From an uncultured Opitutia bacterium (GTDB lineage Bacteria > Verrucomicrobiota > Verrucomicrobiia > Opitutales > Opitutaceae): a DNA stretch of 64,000 nt. The position numbers and the translations under genes were made by a program. The DNA lies in the NCBI GenBank assembly GCA_903825285.1, contig CAIJZY010000001.1:19185-83184 (forward strand). The letters run 5' to 3'. Positions 18,829 to 27,666 of the stretch are shown here, piece by piece (position 1 is the stretch's first letter; every line of letters starts with the position of its first letter). The notes under the pieces are model-generated. The model was given only the letters and a program-made list of their open reading frames with translations, made no database searches and was not told where the DNA came from.

Positions 18829-20412
18829 CTAGCCGACGATCAGGCTGCGGCCGGTCATCTCAACCGGCTGGGGCAGGCCCATCAGCGCGAGCAGCGTGGG
18901 GGCGATGTCCGCGAGCCGGCCGCCATCGCGGAGCTTCGGTTTTACCGCGGTGAAGCCCGGGGCGATGACGAAGGCCTCGACGAGGTTCAGCGTGTGCGAG
19001 GTGTGGGGCACGTTGTGCACCGGGTCCCACATCTGCTCGCAGTTGCCATGGTCGGCGGTGACCAGCGCCTTGCCGCCCACCTGGGCCAGCGCGGCGAGCA
19101 GCTCGCCCACCCCGCGGTCGGTGGTCTCGACGGCCTTGACCGCCGCCGGCAGCGAGCCGGTGTGGCCGACCATGTCGGGGTTGGCGTAATTGACCACAAT
19201 CAGGCCGTACTTGCCCGACAGGATCGCGGCCTTCGCCGCCGCCGTGACGGCCGGGGCCGACATCTCGGGCTGCAGGTCATAGGTCGCCACCTTCGGGCTC
19301 GGCGGACACGCGCGGTCCTCGCCGGGGAACGGCGTGGCGCGGTAGTTGTTGAAGAAAAACGTGACGTGCGGGTTCTTCTCCGTCTCGGCGCAGCGGAACT
19401 GCGCGAGCCCCGCGGCGCTCACAACCTGACCGAGGATATTGGGCAGCGGCTCCGGCTTCGGCGAAACCACGTGCACGGGCAGGCCCGCCTCGTACTCCGT
19501 CATGGTCGCATAGTAGAGATCGAGCTTCTTGCCGCGGTCGAAGCCCTTGAAGTCATCCATCACGAACGCCTTCGTGATCTCGCGCGGACGGTCGCCGCGG
19601 TAGTTGTAGAACAGGACTGCGTCGCCGTCCGCGATCACGGCCACCGGCCGGCCGTCGGCGCCGGTGATCGCCGTCGGCGTCACGAACTCGTCGCCGTTCT
19701 GCGTCACCGACAGCGGCGCGTCGTAGTACTGCTGCACCGCCGCGGCGGCGTCGCGCGCGGTCGCGCCGGCCTTGCGGCCGGTCAGGACGTCATAGGCCTG
19801 CTGCACGCGCTCCCAGCGGTTGTCGCGGTCCATCGCCCAGAACCGTCCGCTGACCGTCGCGATGCGGCCCACGCCGATCTTCGCGCACTCGGCGTCCACC
19901 TGCCGGACATAGCCCAGACCGCTCGACGGCGGCGTGTCGCGGCCGTCGGTGAAGGCGTGGATGAACACGTCCTTGATGCCGTCGGCCTTCGCCTGGCGAA
20001 GGATGCCGTAAAGATGCTCGAGCATGCCGTGGACGCCGGCGTCGGAGACGATGCCCATGAGGTGGAGCCGGGACTTCCGCGTCTTGACGCGCTCGACGAC
20101 CGCGCGCCAGACCGGATTGGCGGGGAGGCGCTTCTCGGAGAACAGCTTGTTCAGGCGGACCAGCTCCTGGTCCACGATGCGGCCCGCGCCGATGTTCTCG
20201 TGGCCGACCTCGCTGTTGCCCATCACGCCGTCGGGCAGGCCGACATCGAGCCCGCTGGCCCGGAGCAGCGTGCACGGGTACTGCGCGTGCAGGGCGTCGT
20301 CGCAGGCCTTCTTCGCCTGGACGACGGCATTGGTCGGGTCCTGGGAAGGATCGGGATTCTTGCCCCAGCCATCACGGATGACGAGGAGGACGGGTTGGCG
20401 CGGAGTGCTCAT
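18829..20412 (-). CDS. gpmI: 2,3-bisphosphoglycerate-independent phosphoglycerate mutase
   Basis: 527 residues, typical length. Interconverts 3- and 2-phosphoglycerate with two manganese ions. Alkaline-phosphatase-fold motifs: VIRDGWG (metal aspartate), GNSEVGHENIGAGR (nucleophilic serine; the residue after GH is Glu rather than the usual Met or Leu), HAFTDGRDTPPSSG, NYRGDRPREI, YANPDMVGHTG and VTADHGNCE. The ATG at 20412 fits family starts. It is divergent from hemH across 113 bases. Confidence 0.96.
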   Translation of the reverse strand: MSTPRQPVLLVIRDGWGKNPDPSQDPTNAVVQAKKACDDALHAQYPCTLLRASGLDVGLPDGVMGNSEVGHENIGAGRIVDQELVRLNKLFSEKRLPANPVWRAVVERVKTRKSRLHLMGIVSDAGVHGMLEHLYGILRQAKADGIKDVFIHAFTDGRDTPPSSGLGYVRQVDAECAKIGVGRIATVSGRFWAMDRDNRWERVQQAYDVLTGRKAGATARDAAAAVQQYYDAPLSVTQNGDEFVTPTAITGADGRPVAVIADGDAVLFYNYRGDRPREITKAFVMDDFKGFDRGKKLDLYYATMTEYEAGLPVHVVSPKPEPLPNILGQVVSAAGLAQFRCAETEKNPHVTFFFNNYRATPFPGEDRACPPSPKVATYDLQPEMSAPAVTAAAKAAILSGKYGLIVVNYANPDMVGHTGSLPAAVKAVETTDRGVGELLAALAQVGGKALVTADHGNCEQMWDPVHNVPHTSHTLNLVEAFVIAPGFTAVKPKLRDGGRLADIAPTLLALMGLPQPVEMTGRSLIVG

Positions 20413-20525
20413 GGAAAGTGTAGTCCAGCACGGTTGCCCCGGAAGGCCACGGATAAAAGTCAAAAAGACGGGGAACCGGCCCGGCGCATTTGACTTCGCC
20501 GCGTTTCTTCCGGTCAATTTCCGCC

Positions 20526-21560
20526 ATGTCCAAGCGCGCCGTCCTGCTCGTCAACCTGGGTTCGCCCGATTCCCCGTCCGTCCCGGATGTGCGCCGCTAC
20601 CTGCGCGAGTTCCTTGGCGACGAGCGCGTCCTCGACCTCCCCGCCCCGGCGCGCTGGCTGCTCCTCGAGGGCATCATCCTGCGCACCCGGCCCAAGCACT
20701 CGGCCCACGCCTACGCGTCGGTCTGGACCAAGGATGGCTCCCCGCTGATTGCCATGTCGCGAAGCGTCCAGCGGCAGCTCGCGGCCCAGCTCGGGCCCGA
20801 TCTCCCCGTCTACCTCGCGATGCGCTACGGCTCGCCGTCCATCGCCAGCATCGTCGGCCAGCTGGCCGCGGACGGCATCGAGGAGGTCCTGCTCTTCCCG
20901 CAGTACCCGCACTACGCCATGTCCTCCTGGGAGACCGTCGTGGTGAAGGTGATGCAGGAGGTCGCCCGCCAGGCGCCCGCGCTGCGCGTGACCACCGTCC
21001 AGCCGTTCTACGCCGACGCCGACTACATCGAGGTCCTGCACGCCGTCTGCGCGCCCTACCTGGCCGGCGGCTACGACCACCTGCTGTTCAGCTACCACGG
21101 CCTGCCCGTGCGCCACCTGCGCAAGGCCGACTCGTCCCGCGCCCACTGCACCGTGACCGCCGACTGCTGCGCCACCTGCTCGCCGGCCCACGCCACGTGC
21201 TACAAGGCCCAGTGCCTCGCCACCACGCGCGCGCTCGCCGCCCGCGCCGGGCTCGACCCCAGGCGGTACTCGGTCGCGTTCCAGTCGCGGCTCGCCGGCG
21301 AGCCCTGGCTGGAGCCCTTCACCGACCACGAGCTCGAGCGCCTGCCCCGCGAAGGCCGGAAAAACCTGCTCGTGCTCTGCCCGGCATTCGTCACCGACTG
21401 CCTCGAGACCCTCGAGGAGATCGCCGTGCGCGGCCGCGAGTCGTTCCTCGCCGCCGGCGGCGTGCAGTTCCAGCAGATCCCCTGCCCGAACGATCATCCG
21501 GCGTTCATCGATTTTCTCGCCAAGCGGACACAGGACTGGTTAAAGGGCGGCCAACTTTGA
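20526..21560 (+). CDS. hemH: ferrochelatase
   Basis: 344 residues; inserts ferrous iron into protoporphyrin IX, the last step of heme synthesis. Motifs: VLLVNLGSPDSP at the N-terminus, PLYPHY-equivalent FPQYPHYAMSS, the catalytic histidine in FSYHGLPVRH, and CPAFVTDCLETLEEI. A cysteine-rich stretch (HCTVTADCCATCSP and TCYKAQC, about residues 197-220) might bind an iron-sulfur cluster, as in some bacterial ferrochelatases; that is an inference. The ATG at 20526 is used. The next gene's TTG start overlaps its stop. Confidence 0.95.
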   Translation: MSKRAVLLVNLGSPDSPSVPDVRRYLREFLGDERVLDLPAPARWLLLEGIILRTRPKHSAHAYASVWTKDGSPLIAMSRSVQRQLAAQLGPDLPVYLAMRYGSPSIASIVGQLAADGIEEVLLFPQYPHYAMSSWETVVVKVMQEVARQAPALRVTTVQPFYADADYIEVLHAVCAPYLAGGYDHLLFSYHGLPVRHLRKADSSRAHCTVTADCCATCSPAHATCYKAQCLATTRALAARAGLDPRRYSVAFQSRLAGEPWLEPFTDHELERLPREGRKNLLVLCPAFVTDCLETLEEIAVRGRESFLAAGGVQFQQIPCPNDHPAFIDFLAKRTQDWLKGGQL

Positions 21561-24223
21561 GCCCGCCTGTCCCCGACCCATCCCACCCCTCCCCCGCTCC
21601 GCCGGTCCCGCCGGGGAGCTGCGCGGTTGTGCTGCTGGATGCGGCCGGGCGGGTGACCGCCGCCAACGCCACCGCCCAGGCCCTGTGGCAGGCCGAGCCC
21701 GGCGCGCTGGTCGGGGCCCATTTCGCCAGCCTGCTCGCCTTCGATGTGGTGTCCGACGATGCCGACTGGCTGGAGTCGCAGTGGGAGGTCATCCTCGCCA
21801 CCGCCCTCGACCAGACCGTCCCGCTCGACGTGCAGCCGAAGGGGGGCGCCCCGTGCGACATGCGCGTGCGCATCGAGGAGACCCTCGGCAACCCGCCCGG
21901 CTTCATCGCCACGGTGCTGCCGCCCGCCGGGGCCGCGACGCCGGCCGATGACGACGGCTTCCGGCTGCTCGCCGAGAAGGGCGCCGTCGGGTTCTTCGAC
22001 CTCAACGTCCAGAGCGGCCGCGCCCGCTACTCGCCGGCCTGGAAGAAGCTCCTGGGCTATGCCGACGCCGAGCTGCCCGACACGATTGACCACTGGCGGC
22101 AGCTGATCCACCCCGACGACTCCGGCGCCGCCCCCGACCAGCTCGGCAAGAAGCTCGCCGTCAGCTCCCGGCCCTTCGGCGTCGAGTTCCGCATGAAGCA
22201 CCGGCTCGGCCACTGGGTCTGGATCCAGTGCCTCGGCCTCCAGGTGGTCGGCGCCGGTGGTGCGCTCGAGCGCGTGGTCGGACTCCACCTCGACATCTCC
22301 GAGCGCAAGGAGCTCGAGGAGACCAGCATCGCGAACGACACGCGCATGCAGGAGCTTTCCAGCACCGGCCCGCTCGGCGCCTTCGAGTTCGATTTCGGGA
22401 CCAAGACGTTCTGGTATTCGCCCGCCTTTCAGAAGCTCCTCGGCTGGGAGGAAAAGGACGCCGCCGCCGGCCTCGCCGCCTTCACCGCCGCGCTGCCTGC
22501 CGCCGAGACGGCCGCCGGGCCCGAGGTCTGGCTGCTCAAGCACGCCGTCGGGCAGAACCCCTTCATCGTCCCGGTCCAGCTGCAGGACAAGGCCGGCCGG
22601 ACCGTGGACCTCGTGCTCGGGGCCAACCGCATGCTCACCCGCAAGCGCGACCTGGCGCGCGTGACCGGCTTCATCTGCCCCCTCCCCGCCGGCCTTGGCG
22701 CCGCGTCCACCGCCGGCCTGCCCGAGGGTCTTGCCGCCGTGGCGCTCGCGGCCCTCGCCGAGGGCGTCATCCTGGTCGACGACCGCGGCAAGATCGCGTT
22801 CGTCAACGCCGTCGCCGCCCGTCTCCTCTGTCGCAGCGCCGAGTCGGCCCGCGGCCAGGCGGTCAACGAGATCTTCCGCCTCGTCAACCGCGAGAGCGGC
22901 CGCGCGGGCGAAGACCCGCTCGACCGCGTGCTCGCGGCGGACCAGCCCCTCCCGCTGATCGCCGAGGACGCGCTGGTGGCCACCGCCGAGGGCCTGGCGC
23001 CGACGCCGATCGTCTGGACCGCCCGCACTGCGCTCGACCCGTCGGGCAAGCCCTTCGGCGCGGTCTTCGTGTTCCGCGACCCCAACGAGATGAACCTCAC
23101 GCCCGAGGAGCTCGTGAAGGCCAACCGCTTCGAGACCCTCGGCCTGCTCGCCGGCGGCATCGCGCACGACTTCAACAACCTGCTCACGACGATCATGGGC
23201 GGCATCTCGCTGGGCAAGGACACGCGCGACTACTCGTCACTCGACGACAGCGAGAAGGCCTGCATGACGGCCAAGGGCCTGACGCGGCAGCTGCTGACGT
23301 TTGCCAAGGGCGGCGCCGGCACGATCACGGTGCAGCCGGTGACGGACATCCTCACCGACACCATCAAGATCGCCGCCGCCGGCTCGACGGCCGAGGTCAC
23401 GGTCGAGGTCGCGCCCGGCACCTCGCCCATCGCGGTGGATCGCGCGCAGATCCTGCAGGTTTTCCAGAATCTCGTCGTCAACGCCATCCAGGCCATGCCG
23501 CCGCCGCCGCACCGCCCGCGCGTCCAGCTGCGCGCGCGGAACCTCGCCCTCGCCGAGGGCCAGGTCGCGCCCCTGCCGGCGGGCGACTACGTGGAGTTCG
23601 AGGTGCGCGACAACGGCGCGGGCATCCCGCCGGAGTACGTGGCCAAGATCTTCGACCCGTTCTTCACCACGAAGAAGCACGGCACCGGCCTCGGCCTCGC
23701 CACCGTGCTCTCGATCGTGCGCCGGTACGGCGGGCAGATCGGCCTCGACACCGCCGTCGGCGTCGGCACCGCATTCACCCTCTACCTGCCCACCGCCGAC
23801 CGGCCCGTGGAGGTCCAGGCCCGCCGCGCCGCCTCGCTCCGCTTCGGCACCGGGCGCGTGCTGTTCATGGACGACGACCCGAAGATCTCGTCCATCACCG
23901 CCGCCATGCTCAAGAGCCTCGACTACAAGTTCGACCTCGCGAAGAACGGCGAGGAGGCGATCACCTTCTACAAGCGCTACCTCAACATCGGGCGGCCGTA
24001 CGACGCCGTGATCATGGACATCAGCGTGGTCGGCGGCATGGGCGGCGAGGAGACCTTCAAGGCGCTCCGCGAGCTCGACCCCGACATCCGCGCCATCGTC
24101 TCGAGCGGTTACGACAACGACGACATGGCCAAGAAGTTCCTCGAGCTGGGCTTCTGCGGCTATCTGACCAAGCCCTACCGCGTCGCGGACCTGGGCAAGG
24201 TCCTGAAGACGGTGCTCGGCTGA
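21557..24223 (+). CDS. cytosolic hybrid histidine kinase (PAS-PAS-PAS-HK-receiver)
   Basis: 888 residues. Three PAS-like regions (about 10-120, 135-260, 265-500, the second with the PAS_3 pattern WKKLLGYADAELPDTIDHW) precede a dimerisation region with the phosphorylated histidine H537 in GGIAHDFNNLL, an ATPase domain (VRDNGAGIPPEYVAKIFDPFFTTK, GTGLGLATV) and a C-terminal receiver with D821 in VIMDIS and LTKPYR. No membrane segments. The start is uncertain: TTG at 21557 overlaps the hemH stop (TTGA) and suggests coupling; a GTG about 25 codons later is an alternative. No partner regulator is adjacent. Confidence 0.85.
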   Translation: MSPPVPDPSHPSPAPPVPPGSCAVVLLDAAGRVTAANATAQALWQAEPGALVGAHFASLLAFDVVSDDADWLESQWEVILATALDQTVPLDVQPKGGAPCDMRVRIEETLGNPPGFIATVLPPAGAATPADDDGFRLLAEKGAVGFFDLNVQSGRARYSPAWKKLLGYADAELPDTIDHWRQLIHPDDSGAAPDQLGKKLAVSSRPFGVEFRMKHRLGHWVWIQCLGLQVVGAGGALERVVGLHLDISERKELEETSIANDTRMQELSSTGPLGAFEFDFGTKTFWYSPAFQKLLGWEEKDAAAGLAAFTAALPAAETAAGPEVWLLKHAVGQNPFIVPVQLQDKAGRTVDLVLGANRMLTRKRDLARVTGFICPLPAGLGAASTAGLPEGLAAVALAALAEGVILVDDRGKIAFVNAVAARLLCRSAESARGQAVNEIFRLVNRESGRAGEDPLDRVLAADQPLPLIAEDALVATAEGLAPTPIVWTARTALDPSGKPFGAVFVFRDPNEMNLTPEELVKANRFETLGLLAGGIAHDFNNLLTTIMGGISLGKDTRDYSSLDDSEKACMTAKGLTRQLLTFAKGGAGTITVQPVTDILTDTIKIAAAGSTAEVTVEVAPGTSPIAVDRAQILQVFQNLVVNAIQAMPPPPHRPRVQLRARNLALAEGQVAPLPAGDYVEFEVRDNGAGIPPEYVAKIFDPFFTTKKHGTGLGLATVLSIVRRYGGQIGLDTAVGVGTAFTLYLPTADRPVEVQARRAASLRFGTGRVLFMDDDPKISSITAAMLKSLDYKFDLAKNGEEAITFYKRYLNIGRPYDAVIMDISVVGGMGGEETFKALRELDPDIRAIVSSGYDNDDMAKKFLELGFCGYLTKPYRVADLGKVLKTVLG

Positions 24224-24287
24224 GCGGATTTCGCCGACGCTTCAGGAGCTGCCGCCCCGGCCCTTTGTTCCATCCCCCCACCTTGTC

Positions 24288-26042
24288 ATGAGTTCCAATA
24301 CGATCCCCGGCCTGATGCCGGCCTCGGTGTTCCGATTCCGCCCCCGCGCACTCGAGCTGCTGCGGCAGCGCTACACGCGGCATGACGCGCTGGTGGACGG
24401 CATGGCGGGCATCACCGTCGGCCTGATCGCGCTCCCGCTCGCCCTCGCGCTGGGCGTCGCGAGCATCCCGACGGGCCTCGCCACGCCCAGCCCGGCGCCG
24501 GCCATCGGCATCTTCACCGCCATTATCGGCGGCTTCATCGTCTCGCTGCTCGGCGGCAGCCGCGTGCAGATCGCCGGCCCGACCGCGGCGTTCGTCACCG
24601 TCGTGCTCTTCGTCATCACCAAGCACGGGTTCGACGGCCTCCTGCTCGCGACCCTCATGGCCGGCGTGATCCTCGTCGTGATGGGCCTCACCGGCATGGG
24701 GAACCTGATCAAGTACATCCCCTATCCGGTCACCAGCGGCTTCACCACCGGCATCGCCATCGTGCTGATCGTCGGCCAGTCGGTGAGCTTCCTCGGGCTC
24801 ACCGCCGCCGCGCCCACGGAGTTCTTCGACAAGGTCGGGTGGATCCTCACCCACCTGCCGCAGGTGAACATCACCACCCTGCTCATCGGCCTGGGCTCGG
24901 CGGTGTTCATTTACTATTGGCCCAACGTCCGCGACCGGCTTCACCTCGGCCGCGTGCCCGGGCCGATCGCCGCGATGGTCGTCTCCGCCGTGGTGGTCGC
25001 CGTGTTCGGCTGGGAGCAGTCGCGGGGCGTCGCGACCGTGGGTTCGCAGTTCGGGCCGATGGCCATCCCGCGCGGCCTGCCGCCGATGGTCTGGCCGGAG
25101 ATCTCGCTCAGCCGCATCCGCGACCTGCTCGGGCCCGCCACCACCATCGCCCTGCTCGGCGCGATCGAGTCGCTGCTGTCCGCCGTGGTCGCCGACGGCC
25201 TGGCCGACGACCGCCATGACTCCAACACCGAGCTGGTCGCCCAGGGCATCGCCAACCTCACCACGCCGTTCTTCGGCGGCCTGCCCGTCACCGGAGCCAT
25301 CGCCCGCACCTCCGCCAACGTCAAGGCCGGCGGCCGCAGCCCCGTCGCCGGCATGGTCCACTCGGTCACGCTGCTCCTCATCGTCCTGTTCTTCGCCCCC
25401 TTCGCCCGGTACGTGCCGATGGGCGCCATCGCCGCCGTCCTCATTGTCGTCGCGCTGCGCATGGGCGAATGGCACGAGCTGACCCGCCTGCGCAAGATGC
25501 CGGGCAGCGACGCGCTCGTGCTGCTGACCACCTTCGGCCTCACGGTGGTCTTCGACCTCGTCGTCGCCGTCGAGGTGGGCATGGTCCTCGCCGCCGTTCT
25601 CTTCATCCGGCGCATGGCCGACACGACCGAGATCTCGCAGGTCACGTCGGCCGACGAGCTCGAGACCGCCGAGCAGGTCGCCCACGGCAAGGACATCCCC
25701 GAGGGCGTGCTGGTCTACCGCATCTTCGGCGCCTTCTTCTTCGGCGCCGCCGAGAAGATGGAGGACGCGCTGCTCCGCGCCGGGAAGCTGCCCAAGGTGC
25801 TGATCCTGCGGCTGCAGCTGGTGCCGGCGATGGACGCCACCGCGCTGAACGCGCTTGAGAGCATCGTTGAGCGCATGCAGAAGGCCGGCGGCACCGTCAT
25901 CCTCAGCGGCCCGCACCGGCAGCCGCTCGAGATGATGGTCAAGGACGGTTTCATCGAGCGCCTCGGACGCCGCAACGTCCGCGCCCACTTTGACGATGCC
26001 CTGACCCGCGCGCGGGAGGTGCTGGCCACCACGGGCAAGTAG
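24288..26042 (+). CDS. SulP-family anion transporter with STAS domain
   Basis: 584 residues. The N-terminal 430 residues form 10-14 membrane segments with the SulP signature near residue 45 (GMAGITVGLIALPLALALGVAS) and IAGPTAAFVTVV; NLTTPFFGGLPVTGAIARTSANVKAGGRSP is the characteristic loop. The C-terminal STAS domain (about 470-580) has VLVYRIFGAFFFGAAEKMEDALL and VPAMDATALNALE. These proteins import sulfate, bicarbonate or dicarboxylates; the substrate is not evident, and no carbonic anhydrase or sulfur gene is adjacent. Confidence 0.92.
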   Translation: MSSNTIPGLMPASVFRFRPRALELLRQRYTRHDALVDGMAGITVGLIALPLALALGVASIPTGLATPSPAPAIGIFTAIIGGFIVSLLGGSRVQIAGPTAAFVTVVLFVITKHGFDGLLLATLMAGVILVVMGLTGMGNLIKYIPYPVTSGFTTGIAIVLIVGQSVSFLGLTAAAPTEFFDKVGWILTHLPQVNITTLLIGLGSAVFIYYWPNVRDRLHLGRVPGPIAAMVVSAVVVAVFGWEQSRGVATVGSQFGPMAIPRGLPPMVWPEISLSRIRDLLGPATTIALLGAIESLLSAVVADGLADDRHDSNTELVAQGIANLTTPFFGGLPVTGAIARTSANVKAGGRSPVAGMVHSVTLLLIVLFFAPFARYVPMGAIAAVLIVVALRMGEWHELTRLRKMPGSDALVLLTTFGLTVVFDLVVAVEVGMVLAAVLFIRRMADTTEISQVTSADELETAEQVAHGKDIPEGVLVYRIFGAFFFGAAEKMEDALLRAGKLPKVLILRLQLVPAMDATALNALESIVERMQKAGGTVILSGPHRQPLEMMVKDGFIERLGRRNVRAHFDDALTRAREVLATTGK

Positions 26043-26055
26043 GGCGCGGGTAAGG

Positions 26056-26139
26056 ATCAGGTAACAAGTGGCAGGTGTCAGGTAGCGACCGCTGGCCGCA
26101 TTCTGCCTCCTGCCACTGGTCCCTTGTTACTTGTCCCTT
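26056..26139. repeat. inverted 7-bp periodic arrays (units AACAAGT / GGCAGGT) overlapping the ruvC end
   Basis: Left arm 26056-26083 (ATCAGGT, AACAAGT, GGCAGGT, GTCAGGT), inverse right arm 26105-26139 (GCCTCCT, GCCACTG, GTCCCTT, GTTACTT). The right arm contains the ruvC stop codon and encodes its last four codons. Confidence 0.8.
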
Positions 26140-26723
26140 CCTTCCGCGCCGCGCCACGTGAAGGCATGGCAGAGGGCCACGCCGGCGGCGTCGGCCTCGT
26201 CGGACGCCAGCGGCCGGCCGTGGCCGAGCAGCGCCATCACGGTCCGCGCCATCTGGTCCTTGCTGGCGCCACCCGCGCCGACCACCGCCTGCTTCACGCG
26301 CATGGGCGGATACTCGAACACCGGCCGGTCGTGCAGCGCGACCGCGGCGATCGCCGCGCCGCGGGCGGCGCCGAGGATCTGGGCGGTCTGGAAATTCTGC
26401 ACGTAGATCGTCTGCTCCAGCGCCACATGGCGGACGTCGTGGCCGGCCACGAAGGCCGTCACCGCCCGGTGGATCTCCGCCAGCGCCGCTGACATCGGCA
26501 CCTTCGCCGGCACCTTCACGGTCTGCGCGCGCAGCAGCAGCGGCGTTCGCCCGGGCGTGAACTCCAGCAGTGCCAGGCCGGTCCCGCGCAGCGAGGGGTC
26601 GATCCCCAGCACGCGGCCGGCGAACGGCGGGCGCTGCAGCGAGACCACGGCCGCGGAGCGCGCCGGGACCGCCCGGCCCTCGAGCTTCGCCTTCCACATC
26701 TCCCGGACCGTCATGCGCGCCAT
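26127..26723 (-). CDS. ruvC: Holliday junction resolvase RuvC
   Basis: 198 residues, somewhat longer than the usual 160-175 because of an N-terminal extension of about 30 residues (MARMTVREMWKAKLEG). Catalytic acids are in place: GIDPSLRGTG, VALEQTIYVQNFQTA, and SDEADAAGVALCHA near the C-terminus. RuvC cuts Holliday junctions with RuvAB during recombination. The last codons (GRDK stop) come from the periodic repeat, so the C-terminus was probably altered by it. recF lies about 1 kb upstream on the same strand, beyond a TauE-like gene. Confidence 0.93.
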   Translation of the reverse strand: MARMTVREMWKAKLEGRAVPARSAAVVSLQRPPFAGRVLGIDPSLRGTGLALLEFTPGRTPLLLRAQTVKVPAKVPMSAALAEIHRAVTAFVAGHDVRHVALEQTIYVQNFQTAQILGAARGAAIAAVALHDRPVFEYPPMRVKQAVVGAGGASKDQMARTVMALLGHGRPLASDEADAAGVALCHAFTWRGAEGRDK

Positions 26724-26748
26724 GTCGTCATGCTGAAGGGGAATCGGC

Positions 26749-26776
26749 CGAAAGTGAAAGGGCGAAAGTGCGGGCG
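26749..26776. repeat. 7-bp periodic array (unit CGAAAGT)
   Basis: Units CGAAAGT, GAAAGGG, CGAAAGT and GCGGGCG lie 26 bases upstream of the ruvC start. The inverted side may be the CACGAAG-containing motif at 26900-26916 across the REP-like hairpin, but the match is weak. Confidence 0.5.
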
Positions 26777-26825
26777 CCGACCGCCAAGATCGCGAAGTCC
26801 AATCCCCGATGATTTTGCCACGCAG

Positions 26826-26883
26826 GTGGGAGCGAGCTTGCTCGCGACTTGACCCGTTCGGTCGCGAGCAAGCTCGCTCCCAC
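26826..26883. repeat. REP-like double palindrome
   Basis: Two 23-base arms (26826-26848 and 26861-26883) starting GTGGGAGCGAGCTTGC are perfect inverse complements around a 12-base loop; each arm contains its own GCGAGC-TT-GCTCGC palindrome. The arm strongly resembles REP sequences of fluorescent pseudomonads (from memory). It lies in the 205-base gap between ruvC and the TauE-like gene. Confidence 0.85.
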
Positions 26884-26899
26884 ACCTGATCTCGTCCGC

Positions 26900-26916
26900 T
26901 TCGTGTCCTTCGTGGT
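26900..26916. repeat. dispersed 17-base motif, second copy
   Basis: Inverse of the motif at 18642-18658 with one mismatch (TTCGTGTCCTTCGTGGT), 12 bases beyond the stop codon of the TauE-like gene. Confidence 0.5.
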
Positions 26917-26928
26917 AACAACCACCCG

Positions 26929-27666
26929 TCACAGCAGCAGCTTCATCCCGGCGAGCGCCGCGAGGGCGAGGGCGAGCTGCTCGAAGAGCTTCTGGTCGAG
27001 GTGCGCGAGCAGGCGCCGGCCGAGCAGCGCCCCCGCGATCACCGCCGGGGCCAGGACCAGGTTGAGCCCGAGGCTGGAGGCGTTGACCAGCCCGAGGTGC
27101 GCCATGAACGGCACCTTGAAGAGGTTCAGCAGGAGGAAGAACATCGCGCCGGTGCCCATGTACTCCATCTTCGGCAGGCGCATCGCGATGAGGTAGATCG
27201 CCATCAGCGGCCCCGCCGCGTTGGCCACCAGGGTCGTGAAGCCCGCGAGCACGCCGATCGTCGGTGCGAACCAGATCGGGTGCGCCTCGCCCTCGGCCGC
27301 CGGCCGGCGCCGCCGCCAGAGGTGCATGGCCAGCATGCCGAGGATGATGACCGCGATCAGCACGCTCGCCTGCCGGTCGTTGACCCGGCCGAGCGCGCAA
27401 TAGCCCGCCACGACGCCCGCCGCCGTCCACGGGAACAGCCGCCAGAGGTGCGACCACACCGCATGCTGCCGGTACGACGCCACGGCCACCACGTCGGCCA
27501 TCACCAGCATCGGCAGCACCACGCCGCTCGCCTGCCGCGCCGGCAGGAGGTTCGCGAAGATCACCACCGCCAGCATGGCGACGCCGTTGATGCCCGTCTT
27601 GGACAGCCCGATCGCCAGTGCGCCGACGGCCGCCAGCGCCCATTGCCATGGCTCGAGGTGGGTCAC
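26929..27666 (-). CDS. TauE/SafE-family permease
   Basis: 245 residues with about eight hydrophobic segments. The N-terminal repeat has [23 protein letters not shown] and the second repeat [26 protein letters not shown], the pair of G-rich motifs typical of sulfite exporter TauE/SafE proteins. Substrates of this family are sulfur-containing anions or unknown. Its ATG overlaps the recF stop (ATGA at 27663-27666), so it is co-translated with recF, an unusual partner. Confidence 0.88.
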   Translation of the reverse strand: MTHLEPWQWALAAVGALAIGLSKTGINGVAMLAVVIFANLLPARQASGVVLPMLVMADVVAVASYRQHAVWSHLWRLFPWTAAGVVAGYCALGRVNDRQASVLIAVIILGMLAMHLWRRRRPAAEGEAHPIWFAPTIGVLAGFTTLVANAAGPLMAIYLIAMRLPKMEYMGTGAMFFLLLNLFKVPFMAHLGLVNASSLGLNLVLAPAVIAGALLGRRLLAHLDQKLFEQLALALAALAGMKLLL

